Shown piece after piece: positions 43,605 through 50,254 of a stretch of DNA of 64,000 nucleotides. A program made the translations under genes and the position numbers. Source of the DNA: Streptomyces cylindrosporus (GTDB lineage: Bacteria; Actinomycetota; Actinomycetes; Streptomycetales; Streptomycetaceae); NCBI RefSeq assembly GCF_022698165.1, contig NZ_JALDAY010000004.1, forward strand, positions 124,001 to 188,000. The letters are read 5' to 3'. Numbering within the stretch: position 1 is the stretch's first letter; each line of letters opens with the position of its first letter. The notes beneath the pieces were generated by a model. It did no database searches, had not been told where the DNA came from, and was given only the letters and a program-made list of their open reading frames with translations.

Positions 43605-44363
43605 TCAGTCGTCGAGGTCGATGCGGAAGTCGACGATGGTGGTGTCGCCGCGGCGCACGATCGGGTGGGCGACCTCGACGACGCGGCCGGTGTCCGCGAT
43701 GTGCTTGCGGGTGTACCGCAGGACCGGGACGCCTGCGCCGATGCGGAGCGTCGCCGCCTCCAGCTCGGTGGGCATGGCTGCGGTGAACGACTCCGTGATC
43801 TGGGTGACGCGGATGCCGAGCGTCGCCAGCTGGGCGCGAGTGCCGCCCGGCCACGGCTCGTTGATGGGATCGGCGACGGGCGTGCCCTGGACGTCCGACC
43901 AGCGCACGTAGCTCGTGGACATCTGGGTCGGCTGGTCGTTGTCGTAGAACACGAAGTGCCGGGCAAGGAGTCGCTCGCCGACCTCGCACTCGAACAGGGC
44001 GGCCAGCTCCGAGCTGGCCTGGACGCGTTCGAACCGCTTGTCGAGCCGGTACTCCGACCAGCCGATGCCCTGATCGCGGGTGTACGGGGTCGACTTGGCG
44101 CCGGGTGTCGTGCGGTAGCGGTCGGCTGCCAGGCGGTGGATCGCCGGCCGGGGGCGGACGCGGGTACCGGCGCGTGCGCGGCTCTCGATGAGGCCTTCGT
44201 TGGTGAGGAGCCGGAGCGCGTTGCGGATGGTGGTCGGGGAGACGCCGCCGTACTCGGCTTCGAGGGCGGGGATGGTGGGGATCTGGTCGCCGGGTCCGAA
44301 CTCGCCGGAGGAGATGCGGCGCCGCAGGTCGGCTGCGATGCGCAGGTACTCAGGCTGTGCCAC
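43605..44363 (-). CDS. GntR/HutC-family repressor, KorSA-like
   Basis: A 252-residue regulator. The N-terminal winged helix covers residues 1-70 (EYLRIAADLRRRISSGEFGPGDQIPTIPALEAEYGGVSPTTIRNALRLLTNEGLI), followed by a UTRA effector-binding domain (YRLDKRFERVQASSELAALFECEVGERLLARHFVFYDN). GntR proteins such as KorSA of pSAM2 repress transfer and replication genes of Streptomyces AICEs. I chose GTG 44363 with GGGGGTG upstream, because an earlier ATG at 44408 lies inside the promoter/operator region. Its motif also occurs upstream of the translocase operon. Confidence 0.85.
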   Translation of the reverse strand: MAQPEYLRIAADLRRRISSGEFGPGDQIPTIPALEAEYGGVSPTTIRNALRLLTNEGLIESRARAGTRVRPRPAIHRLAADRYRTTPGAKSTPYTRDQGIGWSEYRLDKRFERVQASSELAALFECEVGERLLARHFVFYDNDQPTQMSTSYVRWSDVQGTPVADPINEPWPGGTRAQLATLGIRVTQITESFTAAMPTELEAATLRIGAGVPVLRYTRKHIADTGRVVEVAHPIVRRGDTTIVDFRIDLDD

Positions 44364-44396
44364 GGCGGCACCCCCATTCCGAGTGATCAGGTCAAT

Positions 44397-44480
44397 CTGA
44401 GTACACATACTCTCCCGTCCCACTTGACCAGCGCCAATCCCGACGACATTGTGAGTACAGATAAGCATTACCTGTACTCA
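44397..44480. promoter_or_regulatory. GntR operator cluster in the divergent gntR promoter region
   Basis: CTGAGTACAC (44397-44406) and the inverted repeat TGAGTACAG (44452-44460) / CTGTACTCA (44472-44480) with an 11-base spacer lie between gntR and the 44508 gene. They share TGAGTACA with the site at 21119-21128. Autorepression plus control of the rightward genes is likely. Confidence 0.65.
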
Positions 44481-44507
44481 GATAACCACTGTCTCCGGGG
44501 GACAGCC

Positions 44508-44846
44508 ATGCCCGAGTCGGGTCATACGTGGCAAAAGGCATTCAAGGGTGAGCCCGTAGAGGCGGCCCACGTCCGCCTGTGGACCACCGGCCGCGTGAAG
44601 CACCCCGACGCCCCGCTCATCGCGCACGAGCTGTTCGTCGCCATCCTCAAGTCGGGCGCCCCGGTCGTCGACATGACCCTCTCGACGGCCGGCCCGCGGC
44701 TCCGCATCACGGCCCAGGGTCCCGAACCGCTGCCCGTCATCTACAGCCACGGCCCCGGATGGGCGCTCATCAGCGGCCTGTCCCACCTGTCCGGGCTCAC
44801 CACCGACGAGTGCGGACTGTGGGCACAGCTGGGCGGCAAGCGGTGA
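44508..44846 (+). CDS. Hypothetical protein under the gntR operators
   Basis: A 112-residue product: HVRLWTTGRVKHPDAPLIAHELFVAILKSGAPVVDMTLSTAGPRLRITAQGPEPLP then GWALISGLSHLSGLTTDECGLWAQLGG. It looks like a small alpha/beta protein, perhaps related to the ATP-binding SpoIIAB-type proteins found in Streptomyces, but the match is weak. It is the first gene of a three-gene operon facing attR and starts 27 bases after the operators. Confidence 0.55.
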   Translation: MPESGHTWQKAFKGEPVEAAHVRLWTTGRVKHPDAPLIAHELFVAILKSGAPVVDMTLSTAGPRLRITAQGPEPLPVIYSHGPGWALISGLSHLSGLTTDECGLWAQLGGKR

Positions 44847-45052
44847 GCCCCGAGCCGCCGCCCGTCCAGGAACTGGGCAAAGCCCAGTACGACGGCTGGG
44901 CGTGCTGCTGGTGCGGAAAGTCGCTGCTCGACTGCGGCGGCACCAGCGCCGGCATCTCGCGCGGGAGCGTCGGGGCGGTCGTCCTCGACATCGAGGTGTT
45001 CGCCTGCCCGAGCTGCGCTGTCGCTCCGGAGACTCCCCGGAAGGACCACTGA
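44843..45052 (+). CDS. Small zinc-ribbon protein
   Basis: A 69-residue product from GTG 44843 (GTGA overlap). WACCWCGKSLLDCGG and FACPSCAVAPE provide two CxxC pairs for a zinc ribbon. Unknown family. The stop overlaps the next start. Confidence 0.55.
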   Translation: MSPEPPPVQELGKAQYDGWACCWCGKSLLDCGGTSAGISRGSVGAVVLDIEVFACPSCAVAPETPRKDH

Positions 45053-45231
45053 TGTACGAAGGCATCCGCATCTGCTGCCGCTGCCAGCTCGGCATCCTGC
45101 CCGGCGAGCCCTACGACGAGGTCAGCCACGACCGGCCGACCAACCCGCCGCTGATCCTGTTCGTCCACAGGGGCAGCACCTGCAAGCAGCAGCCCCGCCA
45201 GGAGACCCCCGTCCGTTCCTGTACCCCGTGA
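45052..45231 (+). CDS. Small cysteine-rich protein
   Basis: A 59-residue product (MYEGIRICCRCQLGILPGEPYDEV, then HRGSTCKQQP and RSCTP) with several Cys/His residues that could hold a zinc ion. It is the last gene of the element, coupled to its neighbour by TGATG and followed by a terminator. Confidence 0.5.
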   Translation: MYEGIRICCRCQLGILPGEPYDEVSHDRPTNPPLILFVHRGSTCKQQPRQETPVRSCTP

Positions 45232-45256
45232 GCACCTAGGGACGGACGGGCCCAAC

Positions 45257-45299
45257 GCGGCCCCGGTCAGCTGACGCCCCCGTCGCTGGCCGGGGCCGC
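45257..45299. terminator. Terminator at the right end of the element
   Basis: GCGGCCCCGG (45257-45266) and CCGGGGCCGC (45290-45299) form a 10-bp stem 25 bases after the last element gene, protecting the att region from read-through. The following 216 bases up to attR hold no gene, only the arm-type repeat. Confidence 0.7.
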
Positions 45300-45381
45300 T
45301 CCATGTCTGCTCGTTGTGGTGCGTGGGGGAGTGCGGGACAATGGAAGAGGCCCAGTTCAGGGCGCGTGCTGGACGGGCAGT

Positions 45382-45407
45382 CTGCGTGAGCGGTGCGTGA
45401 ACGGAGG
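45382..45407 (+). repeat. Candidate arm-type integrase site, right end
   Basis: Tandem TGCGTGAGCG and TGCGTGAACG units matching the left-end copy at 12145-12170 in 23 of 26 bases and in the same orientation. It lies 108 bases inside the attR core. Confidence 0.55.
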
Positions 45408-45491
45408 TCCCATCGGGCGCCGGAATTGCTGGAGTCGATCGGAGCGAGAGAGCCGACCGACCAGGCAGTTTCAGAGTAGTCAGAGTGTGCC

Positions 45492-45562
45492 GGAGCCCCC
45501 CATTGAGAAACCCCGGCACTTGTAATGCGTAGGTCGTCGGTTCGAATCCGACAGGGGGCTCC
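45492..45562 (+). other. Pseudo-acceptor stem around attR
   Basis: GGAGCCCCC (45492-45500) is the exact complement of GGGGGCTCC (45554-45562). Together with the T arm in the att core this lets the tRNA fragment fold into a tRNA-like shape. It is not a functional tRNA: the D arm is too short and the anticodon stem is imperfect. Confidence 0.5.
45516..45561 (+). repeat. attR core, tRNA-Thr 3' fragment
   Basis: Identical over 46 bp to 12041-12086. It holds the anticodon arm, T arm and 3' acceptor strand of tRNA-Thr without the 5' half, so it marks the right junction of the element. Confidence 0.95.
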
Positions 45563-45567
45563 TTCAG

Positions 45568-45596
45568 GCCCGGGTCGGAGCTATTCCGACCTGGGC
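45568..45596. terminator. Original tRNA-Thr terminator, displaced to attR
   Basis: GCCCGGGTCGGA (45568-45579) and TCCGACCTGGGC (45585-45596) form a 12-bp stem (one G-T pair) followed by TTTCTT. It starts seven bases after the att core and most likely terminated the tRNA before integration. It also ends the DUF4037 gene from the other side. Confidence 0.75.
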
Positions 45597-46651
45597 TTTC
45601 TTGCTTCCCGGTACAGGGCTCGGGTGAGTGGTGGGCGAGTGAGGATCTCCGGGTCGTCCACGAACTGGTCGATCGCGCCGGTGGGCGGCAGATCCTTGAT
45701 TGCCGGGTCGGAGATGCGGGCGGTCAGGGCGGCGGCGAATCGTTCCGGCCGGGCGTCCTGGGCGACGCGGTCGGTGAGGTCCAGCTGGTTGTGCAGGTCC
45801 GCTGTCGCCTCGTACGCCTGCGAGAGGTGCTTCTCGCGGCTGCGCCGGTCCGTGGCCGTGACGGCGGCGGTCAGGACCGGGGCGAGGTGGTGGCCGGTGG
45901 TGGTGCGGGCGAAGGCCGTGCCGAGCCATTTGCCGTACGGCGGGTAGCGGCGGTCCATGAGGAGGCCCAGCCGCATCAGGTCCCGGGCCACGCGGGCGGC
46001 GGCGACCGCGGAGCCGAGCTCGTCGCCGGTCTCGCCGCAGTGGGTGACGTACGGCGCTTCGCGGGCGACGCGGCGCCACTGGCAGGCCAGGACGTGCAGC
46101 CAGATGTCGTGGGGGTACCAGCGCAGGGCCGAGCGGAGCGGCGCGAGTTCGCCCAGGCCGTCGTGGAAGACGGCGCCCGCGGTGACCTCGGCGAGGAGCT
46201 GGGTCGGGGTGGCCAGCCAGTCGGTGGGGCCGATGTCCCCGGGCGCGGACGGGTCGAAGCCGAGGGTGGCGACGAACCACGGCGTGATGTGGGTGACCTC
46301 GACGCCGTCGCGGGCGGGGTGGCCGTGGAAGGTCCTCGGGAGGTGTGCGGCGAGGACGTGTCTGATGCGGCCCGCGTGGCGGTGGACGTCGTGGCGGCGC
46401 AGGAAGAGCTGGAGGCGGGGTCTCCAGGACGGGCCGGCCGAGTGCGGGGTGTCGTAGCCGAGGACGTCGGAGCCGCTGCCGAGGCGGGCCGCGGAGTGGG
46501 GGACACCGGGGGCCGCCTCTTCGAGTAACGGGCGTACGACGTCGGTGTATAAGCGGCGGGAGAGTTCGAGGCCGGGGAGGAAAGGGGGCGGGCCGGCGGG
46601 CATATTCGTGGAGCTCATGCCTGGGGCCGTGCCCATTCCGTGATGGGTCAT
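45581..46651 (-). CDS. DUF4037 domain protein
   Basis: A 356-residue cytosolic protein of the DUF4037 family, which includes a nucleotidyltransferase-like fold. It shows RLGSGSDVLGYDTPHSAGPSWRPRLQLFL (the GS...D pattern of the nucleotidyltransferase superfamily), then VTHITPWFVATLGFDP, and a helical second half (LSQAYEATADLHNQLDLTDRVAQDARPERFAAALTARISDP). Substrate unknown. ATG 46651 is preceded by AAGGAA; a GTG 15 bases earlier is less likely. Its stop overlaps the displaced tRNA terminator. Confidence 0.8.
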   Translation of the reverse strand: MTHHGMGTAPGMSSTNMPAGPPPFLPGLELSRRLYTDVVRPLLEEAAPGVPHSAARLGSGSDVLGYDTPHSAGPSWRPRLQLFLRRHDVHRHAGRIRHVLAAHLPRTFHGHPARDGVEVTHITPWFVATLGFDPSAPGDIGPTDWLATPTQLLAEVTAGAVFHDGLGELAPLRSALRWYPHDIWLHVLACQWRRVAREAPYVTHCGETGDELGSAVAAARVARDLMRLGLLMDRRYPPYGKWLGTAFARTTTGHHLAPVLTAAVTATDRRSREKHLSQAYEATADLHNQLDLTDRVAQDARPERFAAALTARISDPAIKDLPPTGAIDQFVDDPEILTRPPLTRALYREARKPRSE

Positions 46652-46670
46652 GCCCGGTTCCTTCACGCTG

Positions 46671-47150
46671 TTACACAGGCCGTCCCAGCCGCGCCAGGAC
46701 CTCGTCCGTCAGCCGGTAGACCGTCCACTCGTCCTGCGGCCGGGCGCCCAGGGACTCGTAGAAGGCGATGGACGGGGCGTTCCAGTCGAGTACGGACCAC
46801 TCCAGGCGCTGGTAGCCGCGCTCCACGCAGATGCGGGCGAGTTCGGTGAGCAGGGCCTTGCCGTGGCCGGTGCCGCGGGCGGTGGGGCGGACGTAGAGGT
46901 CCTCCAGGTAGATGCCGTGGACTCCGCGCCAGGTGGAGAAGTTGAGGAACCAGAGCGCGAAGCCGACTGGGTCGCCGGTGGTGTCGTCGGCGGCGATGTG
47001 GGCGTAAACGGCGGGGTGCTCGCCGAAGAGCGCGTCGCGCAACTGCGCCTCCGTGGCCCTGGCCTCGTGCGGGACCTTCTCGTAGTCGGCGAGTTCGCGG
47101 ATCAGGGCGCGGATGACGGGGATGTCGGCGGGGGTCGCGGTGCGGATCAT
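46671..47150 (-). CDS. GNAT-family N-acetyltransferase
   Basis: A 159-residue acetyltransferase of the diamine/spermidine type: RTATPADIPVIRALIRELADYE, GFALWFLNFSTWRGVHGIYLEDLYVRP, and the acetyl-CoA loop RGTGHGKALLTELARIC, ending LDWNAPSIAFYESLGARPQDEWTVYRL. The FSTWRG and EDLYVRP motifs fit spermidine/diamine N-acetyltransferases, so a polyamine-like substrate is plausible. Its ATG overlaps the stop of the upstream kinase gene (ATGA). Confidence 0.88.
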   Translation of the reverse strand: MIRTATPADIPVIRALIRELADYEKVPHEARATEAQLRDALFGEHPAVYAHIAADDTTGDPVGFALWFLNFSTWRGVHGIYLEDLYVRPTARGTGHGKALLTELARICVERGYQRLEWSVLDWNAPSIAFYESLGARPQDEWTVYRLTDEVLARLGRPV

Positions 47151-48040
47151 GCGGTCACGTTAGGGCCTGACAGTCTGCGGGCGATCTCCAGGACCTCGGG
47201 GAGCGGGGTGCCGTGCTCCTCCAGCTGCCACACCGAGTTCTGCAGGACCCTGCCCAGCGTCCAGGCGCGGGCCCGGTGCCGGTCCAGCCCCAGGGTGTCC
47301 GTCATGGCGTCGAACCGCCACCGCACCTCCTCCGCCTCGAAGCGGTTCCACAGCGCCGGGAACAGGTCGAAGCCGGGATCGCCCGCGAGCGGCTTGGGGT
47401 CGATGGCGAGCCAGGGGGCGCGGTCGGCGCCGAGGACGTTGTCGAAGTGCAGGTCCCAGTGCAGGAGGCGGTCGCCGGGCTCGTCGGCGACCTCCCGTAC
47501 CGCCGCCGCACAGTCCGCGAGCAGCCGGCGTACGGCGGGGTCGGGGACGCCGGGCAGCGCCGCCGAAGTCCGCTCCAGCAGCCGTGCCGCGATGTCGCCG
47601 AGCCGGCGCAGCCCCGCCGGTGCCGGGGTCGCCGTCAGCCGGGCCAGCAGGCGGGCGACGACCAGCGTGGCCTCGCGGGAGTCCGGCAGATCCGTCAACG
47701 CCCGCCCCGGATCGAGCCGTTCGAGCAGCATGGTGCCGGTGGCGGCGTCGGCCCGCAGCAGCCGGACCGCCCCGTCGCCGTGCCAGGCGCGCAGCGCGAG
47801 GGGCTCACCGACTGTCTCCTCGTCGACGTCCTGGAGCTTGAGCACGGCCCGTGTCCCGTCGGCCCGCAGCACGGGCAGCACCAGCGCGCACCGCCCGTAC
47901 ATCGACGGCCCGTCGAGCCGTAGCTCCCAGCGCTCCAGGAACCGCTCGCCGCGCTCGGCCAGCGAGGCGACCAAGGCCCGCCCGGCCTCCCCGTCGTACC
48001 GCTCGTGCTGGGCGATCAGCTCGTCCGGGATGTCGATCAC
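47147..48040 (-). CDS. Aminoglycoside/hydroxyurea phosphotransferase family kinase
   Basis: A 297-residue kinase of the APH(6)/hydroxyurea-resistance family. The N-lobe has CALVLPVLRADGTRAVLKLQDVDEETVGEPLALRAWHGDGAVRLLRAD with the ATP-binding Lys. The catalytic loop is RLLHWDLHFDNVLGADRAPWLAIDPKPLAGDPGFDL, with the HxDxxxxN and D-P pattern. Such enzymes phosphorylate aminoglycosides or related hydroxylated compounds, but the substrate cannot be read from the sequence. GTG 48040 is chosen because the divergent gene starts just beyond; no ribosome site is visible. Coupled to the GNAT gene. Confidence 0.83.
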   Translation of the reverse strand: MIDIPDELIAQHERYDGEAGRALVASLAERGERFLERWELRLDGPSMYGRCALVLPVLRADGTRAVLKLQDVDEETVGEPLALRAWHGDGAVRLLRADAATGTMLLERLDPGRALTDLPDSREATLVVARLLARLTATPAPAGLRRLGDIAARLLERTSAALPGVPDPAVRRLLADCAAAVREVADEPGDRLLHWDLHFDNVLGADRAPWLAIDPKPLAGDPGFDLFPALWNRFEAEEVRWRFDAMTDTLGLDRHRARAWTLGRVLQNSVWQLEEHGTPLPEVLEIARRLSGPNVTA

Positions 48041-48062
48041 CTTCGGGACGATACTTGCGTGC

Positions 48063-48731
48063 GTGAATCGCCTCATGCGAATTTTCCGGGACCTCGGCGA
48101 GAAGGTGTGGGCATATGTCCGCAGCGCCCCCGGCACATACGTCTGGCTGGCGATCCTGTTCGTCACCACGGTCGCCCTGCACCACATGTCGCCGGAGTTC
48201 GAGGAGCAGTTCCTGCGGCAGCGGTCGACCAATATCCGGGAACTGTCGGACTGCCCGGTGCGGGTGCTGGTGCAGAGCGCGATGTGGATCGACGGTGGCC
48301 ACTGGCTGCCGTACGCCTTCCTCTACACCGTTTTCCACGCGCAGGCCGAGCGCTGGCTGGGGACCTTGCGGTGGCTGATGGTGTGCGTGGCCGCGCATGT
48401 GCTCGCGACGCTGATCAGCGAGGGCGCGCTGCTGAAGGCGATCAAGGACGGGATGGCGCCGCACTCCGCGGTCAACACCCTGGACATCGGCGTGAGTTAC
48501 GCGCTGGCCGGGGTGATCGCCGTACTCGTGTACCGGATCGCCTCGCCCTGGCGGTATCCGTATCTGGCGGTCGTGCTTTTCGTGTACGGCGTTCCGCTCA
48601 CCTCCACTCCCACATTCACCGATCTCGGGCATTTCGTCTCCGTACTGATCGGGCTCGCGTGTTATCCGCTGGTCAGAGGGCGCGGAAAAGCATGGAATCC
48701 GAAGGAGACAGTGGCCGCCCTGAGGGGTTAG
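48063..48731 (+). CDS. Rhomboid-like membrane protein
   Basis: A 222-residue membrane protein from GTG 48063 (ATG 48075 possible). It has about five membrane helices: TYVWLAILFVTTVALHHM, HWLPYAFLYTVFHAQAERWLG, WLMVCVAAHVLATLISEG, YALAGVIAVLVYRI and VLIGLACYPLV. The layout matches actinobacterial rhomboid-like proteins. The serine of the GxSx motif is replaced in VSYALAG, so proteolysis is doubtful. A GATACT element just upstream suggests leaderless transcription. Divergent from the kinase gene with a 22-base gap. Confidence 0.7.
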   Translation: MNRLMRIFRDLGEKVWAYVRSAPGTYVWLAILFVTTVALHHMSPEFEEQFLRQRSTNIRELSDCPVRVLVQSAMWIDGGHWLPYAFLYTVFHAQAERWLGTLRWLMVCVAAHVLATLISEGALLKAIKDGMAPHSAVNTLDIGVSYALAGVIAVLVYRIASPWRYPYLAVVLFVYGVPLTSTPTFTDLGHFVSVLIGLACYPLVRGRGKAWNPKETVAALRG

Positions 48732-48741
48732 TTTTCCGGCC

Positions 48742-50151
48742 ATGAGCAGCTCGGGCAGCAGGCCGGTCGTCAATGGCGGCATCTCCTACTGGTACGCGGA
48801 CGACGGCTTCCCGGCGGTGCGGGAACCGCTCGACGGGGACGCGGCGGCGGACGTCGTGATCGTCGGCGGCGGGTACACGGGGCTGTGGACCGCGTACTAC
48901 CTGAAGAAGGCCGCGCCCTTCCTGCGGATCACCGTGCTGGAGCAGAAGTTCTGCGGGTACGGCGCCTCCGGGCGCAACGGCGGCTGGCTCTACAACGGGA
49001 TCGCCGGGCGGGACCGGTACGCGAAGCTGCACGGCCAGGAGGCCGCCGTACGGCTTCAGCAGGCGATGAACGACACCGTGGACGAGGTCGTCCGGGCCGC
49101 CGCCGAGGAGGGCATCGAGGCCGACATCCACAAGGGCGGGGTGCTCGAAGTCGCCACCACGCCCGCGCAGTTGGCGCGGCTGAGGGAGTTCCACGCGCAC
49201 GAGGTGTCGTACGGCGAGAAGGACCGGGTGCTGTACGGCGCCCGGGAGACCGCCGAGCGCATCCGGGTGGCCGGCGCGGTCGGCTCGACCTGGACCCCGC
49301 ACGGGGCGCGGCTGCACCCGGTGAAGCTGGTCAAGGGGCTCGCGGCCGTGGTCGAGGGGCTCGGGGTGACCATCCACGAGTCGACGCCGGTGACGGAGAT
49401 CCGGCCCAAGCACGCCGTCACGCCGTACGGGACCGTCCGCGCGCCCTATGTCCTGCGCTGCACGGAGGGCTTCACCGCCGCCCTCAAGGGGCAGAAGCGC
49501 ACCTGGCTGCCGATGAACTCCTCGATGGTCGTGACCGAGCCGCTCACCGACGAGCAGTGGGCGTCGGTCGGCTGGGACGGGCGGGAGGCGCTCGGGGACA
49601 TGGCGCACGCGTACATGTACGCGCAGCGGACCGCCGACGGGCGGATCGCGCTGGGCGGGCGCGGGGTGCCGTACCGCTTCGGGTCGCGGACCGACAACGA
49701 CGGGCGGACGCAGGCCGAGACGGTCGAGGCGCTGCGCGAGATCCTCGTCCGCTTCTTCCCGCCGCTGGCCGGGGTCGGCATCGAGCACGCCTGGTCGGGG
49801 GTGCTCGGCGTGCCGCGCGACTGGTGCGCGACGGTGACCCTGGACCGCTCGACGGGCCTGGGCTGGGCGGGCGGTTACGTCGGCTCGGGCGTCGCCACCA
49901 CCAACCTCGCCGCGCGCACCCTGCGCGACCTGGTGCAACTCGACTCCGGGCAGGCGGCGGCGACCGAGCTGACCGAACTGCCGTGGGTCGGGCACAAGGT
50001 GCGCAAGTGGGAGCCGGAGCCCTTCCGCTGGCTGGGCGTGCACGGCATGTACGCCACCTACCGGGCCGCCGACGAGCGGGAACGGCTCACGCACAGCACC
50101 GGGTCGTCGAGGCTGGCGCGGGTGGCGGACCGGGTGGCCGGGCGGCACTGA
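48742..50151 (+). CDS. FAD-dependent oxidoreductase, DAO family
   Basis: A 469-residue flavoprotein. The Rossmann motif DVVIVGGGYTGLWTAYYLKK (residues 35-54) binds FAD, followed by VLEQKFCGYGASGRNGGWL, a signature of the D-amino-acid oxidase / gamma-glutamylputrescine oxidase (PuuB-like) group, and AWSGVLGVPRDWCATVTLD near the C-terminus. These enzymes oxidise secondary or primary amines with O2; a polyamine-related substrate is possible and would fit the nearby diamine-type acetyltransferase, but this is inference. Confidence 0.82.
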   Translation: MSSSGSRPVVNGGISYWYADDGFPAVREPLDGDAAADVVIVGGGYTGLWTAYYLKKAAPFLRITVLEQKFCGYGASGRNGGWLYNGIAGRDRYAKLHGQEAAVRLQQAMNDTVDEVVRAAAEEGIEADIHKGGVLEVATTPAQLARLREFHAHEVSYGEKDRVLYGARETAERIRVAGAVGSTWTPHGARLHPVKLVKGLAAVVEGLGVTIHESTPVTEIRPKHAVTPYGTVRAPYVLRCTEGFTAALKGQKRTWLPMNSSMVVTEPLTDEQWASVGWDGREALGDMAHAYMYAQRTADGRIALGGRGVPYRFGSRTDNDGRTQAETVEALREILVRFFPPLAGVGIEHAWSGVLGVPRDWCATVTLDRSTGLGWAGGYVGSGVATTNLAARTLRDLVQLDSGQAAATELTELPWVGHKVRKWEPEPFRWLGVHGMYATYRAADERERLTHSTGSSRLARVADRVAGRH

Positions 50152-50254
50152 CGAATCTTTACCGGCTGATTGCGCTCACAGGAACCTCCAAGAACCACTT
50201 TTCCCCCGAAGCTGTTGGCCAGTTCATGCCATCGCTCCCAGGGGAGGGCATTCC

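Larger units (their letters stand above)
12041..45561 (+). mobile_element. Integrated 33.5-kb phage/AICE-like element in tRNA-Thr
   Basis: The element is bounded by the 46-bp att repeat; one repeat unit plus insert is 33,475 bp. From left to right it has an integrase and XRE regulator, a chain of small genes, a replication module (prim-pol, RecA-fold ATPase, SSB), a membrane/translocase module (DUF2637, FtsK/TraB-like), a complete siphophage packaging, head, tail and lysis block, and a GntR regulator with three small genes. The genes flanking it on both sides are ordinary chromosome. Structural genes look intact, except the holin, which has lost its own stop codon. Confidence 0.93.

Noticed and set aside
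45516..45561. A second tRNA-Thr gene at the right end
   Set aside because: The 5' half and D arm are missing; it is the att copy. The false acceptor stem at 45492 does not restore a cloverleaf.
46650..48062. Long plus-strand extension of the rhomboid-like gene
   Set aside because: The frame is open upstream only because it shadows the kinase and GNAT genes; the membrane protein starts at GTG 48063.
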